In this document: one piece after another, positions 25,301-37,838 of the stretch
Layout of the letters: the number at the start of each line of letters is the position of its first letter
How positions within the stretch are numbered: the first letter of the stretch is position 1
Assembly: GCA_003640385.1 (NCBI GenBank)
Contig: RCAB01000059.1
Span: 62,001-126,000 of the forward strand
DNA: 64,000 nucleotides
Reading direction: 5' to 3'
Origin: Setaria digitata
Taxonomy: Eukaryota > Nematoda > Chromadorea > Rhabditida > Setariidae
The notes under the pieces: generated by a model
Database searches by the model: none
What the model was told of the DNA's origin: nothing
What the model saw: the letters and a program-made list of their open reading frames with translations, nothing else
Program-made: the position numbers and the translations under genes

Positions 25301-28300
25301 AGTTCTTCCGGAACCGTGGTCATACGGATATAATTGTTTTCGTCCCACAGTTTCGACGCGAAGCAGCTCGATCGGACTGTCCAATCACCGACCAGCATAT
25401 ACTTTTTGAATTAGAAAAAGAAAATATCCTAGTAAATCTTCTTAATAGTGGAGATAAGCTGAAATACCAAGTTACAATAGTTGTACGATGTGAAATAATT
25501 CTTTAGTCATCTTAAAAAATATTTTGATTTATTAGTACTAATCTACAAATTATATCAGAAATCAAAAATTTTTGTCGTTTTCAAAGTTTCAGCATTCGTT
25601 TCAAAATGAAGGTGAAAATGGCAAAAAAAAAAAAAAAAAAATGGCAACAATTTGAAATTAATATAGTTTAACTAATTCACTGAATATATATATTAGGTGT
25701 GGACACCATCACGTCGCATCAATGGACGCCGAATAGTATGCCATGATGATCGGTATATCCTGAAAACGGCTGAAGAAAAGAATGCGGTAATAGTAAGCAA
25801 TGACGAGTATCGGGATTTAATCAAAGAAAATCCACAGTATCGGATACTGGTCGATGAAAGGCTTTTAATGTATTCATTCGTGGATGGAAAGTATAATTTT
25901 TTTCATTCGCTTCTAAAATCTTATTCTGTTTCAGAAATTTTACAGCTGCTATATCCTTCTCGGTCAATTAGAGGATAATGATTTCGAGGGCTTTTGAAAA
26001 AGGCTCGTATTTTCTCGAGAACTTATTGTTAAAGCGAGTATTGAAATCTCAGAAGTTATTGTGTTATACTTGGAGTTACTTTGTTCCATTCCAATTTTTG
26101 TTTTTTTTCGATCAATTTTGCTCTTTTGATTTTGTTCCTTATCAAACACATTCTGAAGCAATTGTTATCAATCAATTTGCTGATTTTCTTCCCGAAATTT
26201 CCAAGGACTTTTTGAGTTCTTTTGCAAGGTTTATGCCACCGGATGATCCACTAGGAAGACATGGACCGAAGTTGGCGCAGTTCTTGATGAAGGGACAACG
26301 ACCATCACAGTCACAGTCCCAACTTTGTCCATATGCGCGAAGATGCACCTATGGAAACAAATGCAAGTAAGAGTCGATGGAACATTTTCGTCAAAACTGA
26401 GCGGTATTTGGAACAACTGAATAAGTTTCAATATTTTTGCAAATGATTTATATTTCGGGAATACATTTTGAATTCTCGTGATAAGAAAGTTTTCACTTCA
26501 TACATGAAATTTAAATGACGTTTTAATCACTGCCAGATATTATCATCCGGAAAGACCAAACGGTATTCATATCAGTGTTACGGACCGGTTAATGAAAGAG
26601 AAACAACGAAAACAGTTCTTTTCTACCAGTTTGTTTCTTTTACTGTGGATACTCATTTAAATTTTATTTTTCTAATTTTTTTTCCAAAAAAATTACTAAA
26701 ATAAGTTATTAATTTCTTGAAAATACCTGTATTCATACTATTCATACTTCGTCCTTCGTATTCGACAGCTATCCCGAAAATAAATGTTATTTGTAGACCC
26801 AGCCCAATCAACTGAAATACCCCACGAACGTATGAATTACCCATCGGTCGGTCGAACTCAGAACTTGAATATACCAGCTACGGAGAAAATGAAATTAATA
26901 TGTGGCGATAAGGCAAGTTTTCTAGTTTCATTAAGCGAAAACATTTTCGGTATTGAATTTTTCTTCCAGTTTTGAAATCAAATTTTAAATTTTAATTTCA
27001 GAGGTTGATGTGGAATTCACTGAAATATCTTCAGAAAGAAGACTCCCATCCTTTACTTCCTCCATCACCACCACTACCATCCCAATTTTCTGTTTCTACC
27101 ATCCAACAAATAATGACTCCATTTCCTCAAAATCCGCGATTACCACTAGAATGGACTTATCAGAGTCGAGGTCGATACTGCTCGGCTCTCCCGAATCATT
27201 CCCTCAAAATAGTACATCCACAACCTTCCCTACCAATAACCCCTGTAATCAGATGTAACCCTTTAGCAACAAATACTACTCACTACTGTGACGGAAGTAC
27301 TGCAGTACCTTCCGTTTATTTGCCCTATCCATACATTGGCTCACCCTATCTTAACGGTATGTTTTTTTTTTTTTTTTTAAACTTTTCCAATTTCTTTTTT
27401 TCAAATTAACCCTCTTGAAGTTAGAAGTAATTATGAATTAAAAATTTCTCGTGGTAATAGAATTTTCCTTAAACTATTGCAATATCATTAACATAATAAA
27501 AGATTCGGGAGAGTTTATATCCCCCTTTGTATCATAATTATTCATATAAAGTTGAACCATGAAACCACAATTGAGTTTTTAAATTTATAATTATTAGTTA
27601 TTGCTAACTAATTAATATAGTCTCCATTTTTTCTGCATTTTAGTGGGAAATTACTAAAATAAATTGGGTTATCAAATTTCTGTACAATCATTAGCTGTTG
27701 TGTTGTCTTCTGAAAACAGTCCCACTTCATCGGGAAGTAAAGTATGGCGAAAAACCAAAATGATAGAATTAAATATAGTTATACCAGCAGACAGATTAAT
27801 CAATGTGATGGATGACTTGCCTCCGAAGTGTCCAGCCTTTAATATAATTAACTAATCCTAATTATCAACAAGCGCCTTTCAATCATTCAAGATAAGTATC
27901 AGACCTATGTAGTGTATACCTTCAGGAAACAATTGCTGTTCCGATTTACGCGATGGTTTACCACCACAGCGTTTTATTTCGAATTCGGGTACATTAAGAG
28001 ATGCTTCTGGAGTGCAAACTATTACTTCTTCACATTTGCTTCCTCCATCTACAACTCTTTCGAATGACTCGAAATTAAGTTTAAAAAGGTAATGATTTTT
28101 CATTAAATACTAGCAATTCATAAAGGACCACCGTTTGATATTTAAAAAAAAAAATTATTTTAAAAGTTTAAGAAAACTCGATATTTGATAACCTATTATT
28201 AAAGCACAAAAAGAGACTGGAATATTTGTAGATCGCCATCTGAATCAACTTATTCGGAGACAATAAACGAGCGACATCGTCTACAAGATGTATTATGTCA

Positions 28301-28418
28301 GCTGTTTCCGAAACGAACTGTACTAACCGTAATGGAAGAATTTCCGAATGAAAGCGACCCACAAGAACTTTGTTCACGAATCATAGCAGAACTCCAAAGA
28401 GATCACGATAATACGTAA
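22364..28418 (+). CDS. rege-1: Regnase-1 (ZC3H12) endoribonuclease
   Basis: Eleven coding exons: 22364-22491, 22870-23128, 23953-24095, 25251-25431, 25697-25890, 26229-26366, 26537-26628, 26797-26912, 27002-27356, 27926-28088, 28232-28418 (1956 nt, 651 aa). All phases match. Domain order: Ser-rich N-terminus; UBA-like helices ([10 protein letters not shown]...VLGKLGM); PIN-like NYN nuclease; a CCCH finger, C-x5-C-x5-C-x3-H ([17 protein letters not shown]); a Pro/Ser-rich linker; and a conserved C-terminal domain ([19 protein letters not shown]). The metal-binding aspartates D170 (IDGSN), D254/D255 (CHDDRY) and D273 (VSNDEY) have exactly the spacing of human Regnase-1 D141/D225/D226/D244. The family cleaves stem-loops in 3' UTRs of target mRNAs in the cytoplasm; C. 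elegans REGE-1 controls ets-4 mRNA. The first exon is less certain than the rest: exon 2 may start at 22849 instead of 22870. Intron 8 seems to have a GC donor. Confidence 0.92.
24728..24784. repeat. Short direct repeat around a single N
   Basis: A 23-bp word beginning TGCGTAATTAACTTG occurs at 24728-24750, directly before the N at 24751, and again at 24762-24784. It lies in rege-1 intron 3 and is the same scar type as at 7017 and 32864. Confidence 0.8.
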
Positions 28419-30339
28419 AATATTAAGTAACGTCATGGTACCTCGTACTAGCTCCCAGTAAAACATTAGATCACGGCATTCCTACCATCATCATGATGAA
28501 ATCAATTTGGAGCGTCTTCTGTGTTACCTCTTCTTTTCATTGTAAATAATATGTAGCTTTTGGAACTCTCCCAGAGATTTATGTAAATCCTATTCACATT
28601 ATACATTTCATCTGCTCAGAGCGGAAACTAACCATACAGAACCTGAACGATCATAACATTGACAGGAATTTTGATGTCTTGAGCGTGTAATAAATCGCTA
28701 GTGTGAACATATCTACATATTGAATTAGGAGTAAATAAAATAGTAAATCTTTAATGCCTACAGCCTCCCCCGTAAGAGTGATTATTTAAAGTTGTAAAGA
28801 AGTCACTATTTATTTACTGATATCGTGATCAACTTCTTTCACCGCCGTTTCGGTGTTCTTTACAGTCAATTCCACGACTCAATCACGCCATCTGTCTGTC
28901 ATTCAGTTACCTATGGCGCTTGACCATTAAATACTTTGGCTATTATATCATTGACATGACTAAATTCCTGAATAAATCTATGTTTCATAAGTTTAACACA
29001 TCCAAGCAAACTACCAGTAATGGTCAAAATCTTCCTCGTATTGAAGTGATTAGAGGAAGAGCTGTTGGTCATCTGCAACAGCCCGGAAAGGTTCTTGAAA
29101 ATGAATTCAGTCTAATTTAATGAAGCCAAACTGGTCAAAACCAACCGTGACTACGCAGCGGCACATTAATAATCTAAAAAATCCAAAGCACTGCACTTCT
29201 TAATTTTCAGTTTATTAACACCACCAAGTGACATTTGACCACCTTATATAATAACATGACTTAACTGCCACATCGATAAACCTCCTCTGAAAGCATTAAG
29301 GCTTTGTTTTAAACGGTAAAACCTAGATTTTAAAAATTTGAGATGCTTGGGATTTCTAGCCATATACTTGAAATCCTGGCATTTAAGTCCTTTTATTATA
29401 TATTTATTATATCCTTTTGTTATTTATTATACATCAGATGAATAATAGCAACAGGAAACGACGACCAGAATTTTGATTTAATATCAGAATTCTTGAATCA
29501 AAGAAAAAAGACAGCTCGATTAGTAGCTAGCTCTTTATCACCAAATAAAATTAAAGTCCACTTAGTTAAAAATGAAAACGATTATATACACGACAAAAAA
29601 AGCATTAGAAATGAAAAGACCTATTAATAAATTATACAAGTAAAGATTCCAAGAAAAACAAAAGTTTGCACAGTGGAACCCGTAAAAAAATGCAGGATTT
29701 TTTCGCCAAAAATTTAAAAATAATAAGGACAAAACACAGACTCTAAACCTCGGAAGCTCATTTGCAATTGGTACTTCATCCACAATTCCTTCTCCAACAA
29801 ATATTAGTTGATCATTAATGAGAATAATTAATAAAAAAAAGTGATTTCGTCGACTTACACTGTTAAACAATATTTCAAATTAAATTAAACGAACAGCGAA
29901 AACATTGAGAATATGGAAGAATAAACATCAATGCACATTACAAATTCCTCAGAGAGTAATTTTCAATTTCTTTCTTATCGAACAAAAACAAAATTTAATT
30001 CGTGTTCTCTTTAAAAGTTTATAGTCATTTTAAATAAAAATAGTAAAGACTTAACTGCAGTAGTATAAGAAATGCCTGACAAAGTAATGATTTAAAACAA
30101 TGAGCACCAGCAAGTCAACTAGTCACTAATGTATTATAAATAGAAGCAAATGAAAAAATTACATACTTTCAAATATCCTGCGAAAAACCAGGTTAATAAC
30201 TGCAAAATTCCGTAAGTTCAAACTGCGAAAGCCGAAAAAAAAAACTCACCAAAGAAAAGCTTTAAAGATCAGAAGTTTCAAGAAACACAGAATTCAATGT
30301 GTTAAAATTTTCTGCCTGAAGCCGTTTGGGCATGCAGAT
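28419..30339. other. Convergent 3' region of rege-1 and ero-1
   Basis: Holds the two 3' UTRs. A plus-strand frame at 28956-29120 (starting MTKFLNKSMFHKF, ending VLENEFSLI) has protein-like composition but no splice signals and no family I recognise; I give it about 0.2. Nothing else supportable is seen. Confidence 0.4.
28734..28739 (+). terminator. Probable rege-1 polyadenylation signal
   Basis: AATAAA 316 nt after the rege-1 stop codon, a typical 3' UTR distance for a nematode gene. No cleavage-site evidence. Confidence 0.45.
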
Positions 30340-33300
30340 TTAGACCATTGCACGACGGAATTCATCAACCTCTCTGATACTCGATGCATATCTACCGAAG
30401 CTTTGAAACAATGAAACAACTTCATTTCTGAAACAAACAGTAAATGAAAGGAATCAAATTCAGGAATCTCTATTTGCTGAATTTTACCGAATTTGTAGCC
30501 TACAATTAAAGTCTTAACTACAAGTTAGCTAAAAAATAGTTCTTACTTTGAAAGCTTTTGTGGATTTTTATTTATTTATTTTTTTGCTTAGCTACTAAAA
30601 AGTGTGGGGAAATTCTTGTGTTTTATAACAGAGAACTGGAAAGTCATATAGATTAAAAAGGAAAAACAAAAATGGTGATAATGAGGGCAAAATTACTTGG
30701 AAATGAAAACCAGTTAAGACTTCTAAATAAGAGAAATGAGTTAAATAAAGAACACTACATAATTATCGAGGACTCATCCTTTGAAACGGACAAGAATTCC
30801 TTGTCACAAATGCGGATCGAGAAGAAGACGAGCAAGAAAAGAATACGTAAATCAGGATAAGTGAACAACAAAGACCTCATGAATAACTGTACCTCGTTAA
30901 TTGGAAAGGCGGATGAACGATTCCATCTTGAGTTTTATAATGAGAAGTTGGTAAATCCGAGAACAAAATTTTCAACGCTGTGCCCATACCATGCGTTTGT
31001 AACTTTCCCCATAAACGACACTTGTCACAGCCAACACAGTCCATTATTCGAGAAATATTGAAAAAGTGTTGTCGAAATTCCTCACGAAGCTCTCGGGCCG
31101 TTGCTTCGACACCCTATAAATAAAGAAATAAAGATTTCTAAATGCAGTAAAGCTTTTGTCATCACAGGCTAAGGACGAAAAAAAAATGCCCAATACTGTT
31201 TTAAATTTAAAATATTGCAGACTCAAAAACTCTGTAAACAGAATAAAAAACATTCTGAGCTTCAATGAAGTATTTGCATTTCTTCCTAAAAATTTCCACT
31301 TTTACAGTTAAAACATACTGTGAACATTTCAGTTTCGTCGAATGGATCCTTGAATTTTTTCAAAGTGTTCATTAAATCCTCTACTGTTTTACGTGTTTCC
31401 ACATCGTCCTAGAACAAAATGGTTTTCAAAATCACCTTGCTCAACGAGCTCAGCAAATTCAAATGAAGAAATCATCTTTTTTTTTCAAAATCTATAAAAA
31501 AATAAACCTTTGAATTGCCACTGTAAAACAGTTCCTTGCGAAAATACGGTTCTGCCTTAACGAGTGCTCTCATTTCAAGAAGATACACGAAATAAACATT
31601 TTTCAGTCTTTGTGGCCCTTCCGATGTCCATTTTGTGCCAAAACGATTTTTGAAAAGTTCAATATTCCTGAACCAAATTCCATTTCCAAAACCAACAGGA
31701 TCTAAATAAAATCAAAATTAAGATATTACGCTTATAGCTGTATTTAAGTTAAATTACGATGGAATCATACAACTGCATCTCACTTGTACCCACATCACTG
31801 CAGTTTTGCTTGAAAAACCGTAAATGAATCAACTACCACTAAGACCATTTTTTAAAATATGTTCAATGATTCCTAGGCAAAAACTTGACAAGCGAAAGCT
31901 ACTTTATAACTTGTGAAAACCATTACTTGGTTTGAAACTATTAGCGGCTATTGATATAGTGATTGCAGAATGTAAACCCGAAATCAAACGATAGAAAACA
32001 CGTTTTTCGAAGCACATACCTGGAATAACAATACCGAATGAATACTTTCCAATTAAATTTGACAGATAAGCAAGTGTACTTCAAAGGGTCCAAACAAAAG
32101 TGCTTGTAACAGAAAATAGAATTAAACATACCAAAGGAATTCGGACGAATAAGGAAATTTTTATCAAATTTCATATTTGGTCTGAAAAACAAACATGATG
32201 AGTAAAGACGACTATTTCCAATCCTACCGTCAAATATATCTCCACCATAAATAACCGTTTTGCCAGGTAGGACAAATGACCACTTACAGTCGCAACTTTA
32301 CAGGTAATAATAAAAATTTAACGTACCGCTCGAAGACAAGAAAAAATTTTTTTTCCTCATGTTTTGGCCCTATTTAAATTATGAAATAAAGTACAATAAT
32401 TCACTTGTAAGAAGGGTAATCGATAATAGGCTTTCAACCATAGCACAAAATAATATACAAGTTTGTATCTTACTGAAAGATTCAGTTTCTTGCACTAACT
32501 TGAAACAGTTTTCCTGGTAAATACACGTCCATACTTTCTGCGCGCTGTCACCTTTGTAACCAGTATATCGTTCGGGATTTTTGGATAAATCGACATAATG
32601 CATATCTGCTGACCCTTCGTCTAAAATAAGGGAAATATTTTCCTGAATAAATGTTTAGCAATCAATTTCATTTTTCATAAATAAAATTTCATAAACACTG
32701 CTTATCTGCACCATTCAAAACACTGTCGCCTTACTTTTTACAAAGCTATACTAATCAAAAAGCTCCAGTATGTCTAATTATTTAGTAATTTCTTTACAAT
32801 ATGTAAATGGAAAGGATTAAATTATCCAAAACTGCGAACATAAAAATTTAATCTTCTAACGACNCATGTCTAATTATTTAGTAATTTCTTTACAATATGT
32901 AAATAGAAAGGATTAAATTATCCAAAACTGCGAACATAAAAATTTAATCTTCTAACGACATGAAAAGGGAAGGTATTTCAACAAAAGTGGACGATTTCCC
33001 GATTATCTGTTGCATAAATACTGCTTTAAATGAAGTAAAACGTGAATTTGAAAGCTCTAAAAACACTTTAAAAATAATGCAAACCTTCGAAGTCACAAAA
33101 TTTATCTTCATTTTCATCGTGCCAATCCATGTCACTCAGTTGCCGCCTGTCGCCTTCTGTTAGCGTCATATCCAGCGGATCGAAAGTATTACTTTCTTCT
33201 TTTTCACAAGTTGAGTCAATTCCACCAATCTGAGTTATAACAGAATCATTTTTCAAAGAAGTTTGATTGAACTCAGAACGAACCACAGATATGATGGCTG

Positions 33301-34021
33301 GTTGTTTCAAGCCTGATGGAACTTCGTCGTCACAATAACCAATGCCACATTCCTTGCTTAAGCACTGCCGATCATCCGGCCAAAATGGACATGTCTTTTC
33401 CATGTTAACCTAGAAGAAAACTTTTTGAAAATAGGGCTTAACAGTTCTGGGCATAGAGCAATTTCTCTATTAGAAGTGATCTCTGTACTTACAGCATAAA
33501 CATCATACAAGTACAACCATACATTTAACTAGTACGTGTTTGCAATTTAAAAAGAAAGCTGACATGAAATTGAGTGTACACTGACAGGAACTACCTTATA
33601 AAATTTGAAAAAATCTCGACTTAAAAGCTTCTGCAGTATGGGAAAGACCTCATAATTGTTGAAATTATCAATACTTTCTGTCGTACATCTGAAATGAGTT
33701 TGACTAAACAAGAAGAATATCACGGCATGAGATTCATAGACATTATGGCTCGTTTTCAAAATTGTGAACCTGTTTTATAATTATCATAAAAATTATTTAA
33801 ATGCGCAATTGCTGAAAATACATTTCATGTAAAAAATTTGTTGAGTAAAAGGAATAACAATAAACTAACCGACAGTCATCGACAGCTTCATCTGATCTGC
33901 AGAAGCATTCCTTATTGGGTTCAAACTGCGCCCAAACTTCGCGCTTTCCCACATATAACAGTAGTAATAGAGAAGTGGCTCTTAACACCGCTAATGAATT
34001 CCTTCCTTTCACGACAATCAT
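30340..34021 (-). CDS. ero-1: Endoplasmic reticulum oxidoreductin ERO1
   Basis: Ten coding exons on the minus strand: 34021-33870, 33688-33595, 33409-33085, 32620-32500, 32181-32132, 32019-31927 (or -31921), 31701-31508, 31408-31319, 31113-30893, 30427-30340 (1428 or 1434 nt; 475 or 477 aa). All phases match. A hydrophobic signal segment (LLLLLYVG) precedes the ERO1 core. Hallmarks: [26 protein letters not shown]; the shuttle pair C103-x4-C108 (CGIGYC); [38 protein letters not shown]; and the active site CVGCDKC (aa 399-405), followed by [11 protein letters not shown]. Length matches the family (about 470 aa). ERO1 reoxidises protein disulfide isomerase in the ER lumen with FAD and O2, producing H2O2. 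The second N-type assembly scar in this gene region (32864) lies in intron 3 and does not touch an exon. Two alternative donors for exon 6 are six bases apart. Confidence 0.95.
32770..32959. repeat. Direct duplication around a single N in ero-1 intron
   Basis: A 94-bp segment (32770-32863) is followed by N (32864) and then by the same 94 bp (32866-32959) with a single difference (AAATGG against AAATAG). It looks like unmerged contig ends. Confidence 0.85.
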
Positions 34022-37000
34022 TTGTCAGTGATGCAGTGGTTGAGTCGGCATTTAACTCGTTTACAAATATGGAACAGAGATATTATGAGAACTTATCAGT
34101 GCGACTACGGTTATGATACTGATAACGACAGATACGACGCAATGGAAAGTATTAATTAGGGGAACTTTTTCCATAGGTGACGTGGAAGACAACTTTGATT
34201 TCGAGGGAAAGGCAGAGACGATGACAAGGATGATAAACAAGGTAGACTGAACTTGCGACTTCAGAAGAAATGACTTCAATCTAATCTTGGTAACTTGTCT
34301 CTGTACTACGAGGTGACAAGTAACAAAACGGTTCGAAATCAAATCGTGAAAAGCTCCCAAGACATCACTCCTCCACCCGTTACTGTATCCCTACCGTATC
34401 ACCGCAGGAGCTTACCGTAAGACGGATGACACGTTGGCTAAGTCGTCACTCTTTTCTCATAAATCTTTTGTCGTCTACAACTGCATACTACCAAAGATCT
34501 GCGGCACCAGCCGATAAGTATGTCTGTTCCCTCTGCTTGCATCCTTATTTCCTTCCAGTGTAGCTATCACTAGTTCTTTAAAATGTTCCTGTATAGCCTA
34601 ATCTCTCTTACTTTTCATCTTCCCTGTCGTCTCTTCAGCTGTTACCCCTTCCACATCCCCGTGGCTGTCTGCAATGGTTGAGAAATGAAATTTGATAAGC
34701 AAAATTGATTGATCGCTGGTGGGACAGTGTTGACGCGTCCACCTGAGAGTGGCCGGATGAAGTGGTGTGTATCGGGAGATCCAGGATGTCGGGTGCAGTC
34801 CTCCAAGCAACGTGTTAGCTCGAGCACTGACTACCCATCTGCCGGTTACCTGATAGGTAGCGCACTACTCAGTCTCCCGAAAGTAGCAGTAGTTGCGGAG
34901 GCTTAATTAGCTGCAAGAGAAATAGTCAGAGAATAATAATGAGGACATCTGCAGTAGGGATCGTACTCTCGAACACCTCTCGGGCGGCCACGTGAGAGTG
35001 CTGTGGTTGTGACTTCGCAGACGTACTGAAGTAGCAGTGCACCTTATACGTTCACCCTTATCATCTCCTTTTCTCCTGCGCAGGAAGGTGTTCTCTGACG
35101 GGTGTTTATTGTAATTCATGTACTGTAGTGACCTGAGGAGAGAATGTCCTCTGTAAAACCTCCCTTAAACGGTAACACTAGAAATAACGTTGAATGATCA
35201 AAGACTAACTTGAAAGCTAACCTTTGGAGCTGTTCTGAAATCAAGTGACATCGAGCATAGGACAAATTTCGAAGTCGGGAATCCACATTTGTTATGCAAC
35301 AGATTTTTCGGGAGAAAATGTCATCCTTGCTTCCGCTTTTGTCGGCCTTCTTCACTTCAAAAGGAGTTTCAGAGAACTCGTCTCGGTAGTCACCGTACAT
35401 TAAGCAAGGGCTAGTGGAAAGGTCAATTTTTAAGTTCAGCGTTTCCATCTAGACTGCTTTCTGGAGCTTTATTCTAAAGTCCGCTCTGTAATCCTAGTAC
35501 TTTGGTCAGTGGTATTCATGGCATCTTATATCAGTGATAATATAGCAATTTTCACACTCCAGAAAGATCACATGCAGAGTTGTTAGCTGTATTATGATGC
35601 AAATTAAATTTGTGATGGAATATGGGTAGCTAGTTAGTTTTTTAAGGGATTTGGTTTACTTCATAGAAACTGACTTGTACAATTTAATATATGACTCATA
35701 AAGCATTCATGAAATATGTTATTTCCATGAAGAACCAAAAAACATTTATGAACTCGCGAGTAATAGAAATATTTAAATACTCTTTAAATTAAACAGAAAA
35801 GGACTTTAGGTGTTGACAACGAATTGACATTTATACAGTAGTGAATTTATATTCATTCTTCAGGGTTTTTTTTTATTTTAGGATAACACGAAAAGACTTA
35901 CTCCAAATGAAAAAAACTTTCCTCAAGCAAAGAAGTTGTTATTGTGATGATAACTTTCCATCCATTGCCTTTCATTAGTGCTCACAATTCTGATCAGTCC
36001 TGATTTTTTTTAACTTTGCCAGCATTTCTTTTCCAGTGTTCAAACATCACATTTATGTTTTCGTGTGAAAACAGGAATAACAGCTTCCTGAGGTGGCGTG
36101 AAGAGAAAGTTTGTAAATATGGTCATGATGATCGATAGTGGTATTTACCTAAATGAAAAATCCTAAAAAAAAAAAATATGAAAGGAAAACTGAAGCCTAT
36201 TTAGTGGATCAAAAGTAAGTAGTATGAGTATGAGGTAGTATCAGTGAAAACAGTTAAAAACAGTATAATTCATTAAAGACTAAATTCCAAATTCCCTTAC
36301 AGAGTAAAATAATACTGTACAGTGAAGGTTACGGGTTAACTAGGTATAAAAAATTTTCTTGCAGACGTACTTTCTGCTAAGCTCGTCTTAACAAATGACA
36401 TGTTATCGTTAATAGTTTCACAAAATAAATACCTGCAATATTCTCATAAAAAGAGTATTTGTGGAACTAATTCCAAAAGATTTTTTTCACATAACTGTTT
36501 AAAAAAAAAGTGAACATCTGATGTCCACGTTATCACCAGAATTCGATGATTATGCTTGTCTTTTATCAAAAGCATCTGAACACTTATTCCCCCTTCTTGT
36601 CGTTCGTACATTCTCTTCTAACTTTCAGTTACAGTTACCAACTGTTCTTACAAATGTCAATCTTGTAAACATCAATCGAAATAAACGGCAAGCCGACCAA
36701 TTTTAAACCTTAATTTTTTTCGTTACGTAATCCCAAAATAAAAATAATTTCCGGTTTAATGAATTGCAAAAATTAATTTAAAATGGAGAAACTTTTGAAG
36801 CTTGAAAGCTGTGCATAACAACCAACTAGAAAATTTTATTATTACAGTGCTGCAATAATTTTAATAATTCTTAAAATAAGAAACAGCTGGACATAACAAC
36901 TACAACGAAGCAACATGCAAGCGACATGAGCAAGAAAGCAAATAAGCCAGAGAAAAGGAAAGAGAAGAAATTCCTGGGTTGCAAATTAAGGCGGTATCAA

Positions 37001-37838
37001 GGAGAAAATAATTATTTTATATCGGTAAGTAAAAATAAGGAAAAGTGCGCAAAACTGCTTTGAGAAAGAATTTAGATTATAACAATTACAAATGCATACA
37101 GACAGATTTCAATGAAGATAAATGTAAAGATGTGTGATCTCAGCCACTCAAATATTCACAGTCAAAAAAAAAGAAAAAATGAATTTGTTTTTGGAATGAG
37201 TAAAACAGACATTACAATATGACACGGCTGACAAACAGAAATGAAGAACCTAACCGCAACAGCAAGAAACAAAATCAATTTCCTATGTATACACGAATGG
37301 TTTTCAAATCATGTCAAGTAGAGGATGACTTATGTTTGAGTTTGCTCTGTAAGTTTGTCCTCTCTCAATAAAAAAAGATATTCAAACACCAAGACTGACC
37401 CTGCATATAAGATGAGATGATGACATGAACCTCAGAGTTATTGGAGGAAAATTAGAAAGAACAGACAAGTCTAAATTGAATAAGAATAACTGTAGACTGC
37501 TGATCACTTCCAACTACAAACTAAGTACCAACAAAGACTGCTATTACTTTAGCACAGTGAACATGGAACTTAGCAAACAGCATATGCTTGAAAATAACGA
37601 AGATATGAAGGATGGAACTAATGATTAGATGGTCACCTCCTATATGAAGTTTCTCGAAAATTATTCCTCTCTTTTTGTCTTTACTATTATAGCAATATGG
37701 AACGGTCTTTAAGGTATGAAAAAATGTAACGTGATTTAATTTCTTGCACCATTAAGTGAAATTTAAAAAGTTCAAATTTGTTTAATTTCAAGAAACGACC
37801 AAATAGTAAGGAAACCAGCTGTAATATAAACAGTGTAA
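34022..37838. other. Gene-poor spacer with one candidate exon
   Basis: Lies between ero-1 and the Rab gene. It contains the candidate exon at 35222-35448 (separate entry) and a relatively GC-rich block at about 34600-35100 with several short frames on both strands but no consistent splice model. AT-rich DNA elsewhere shows no coding signal. Confidence 0.4.
35222..35448 (-). other. Candidate coding exon, function unknown
   Basis: A minus-strand frame opens at an ATG directly after an AG (CAGTCTAG then ATGG at 35448). It runs 75 codons with charged, protein-like composition (METLNLKIDL..., YRDEFSETPFEVKKADK) and ends in phase 2 at CAAAG then GTTAGC (35222). The nearest good acceptor downstream (TTTCTCTTGCAG, about 34920) would add one codon and stop. 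I recognise no domain. It may be a lineage-specific gene, or chance. Confidence 0.3.

Noticed and set aside
27664..27855. 63-codon frame inside a rege-1 intron
   Set aside because: Skipping it joins exons 9 and 10 in phase with a family-like sequence; it has no matching splice sites.
28956..29120. Plus-strand small frame after rege-1 (MTKFLNKSMF...)
   Set aside because: Protein-like ending but single, short, unspliced and unrecognised. Kept only as a remark.
29562..29870. Minus-strand frame containing EGIVDEVPIANELPRF
   Set aside because: Looked at as a possible last exon of ero-1, but ero-1 ends cleanly at 30340 with its conserved C-terminus. No acceptor at the right place.
30672..31061. 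Plus-strand frames in the ero-1 locus
   Set aside because: Antisense to ero-1 exon 9 and its intron; the minus strand carries the conserved CVGCDKC exon.
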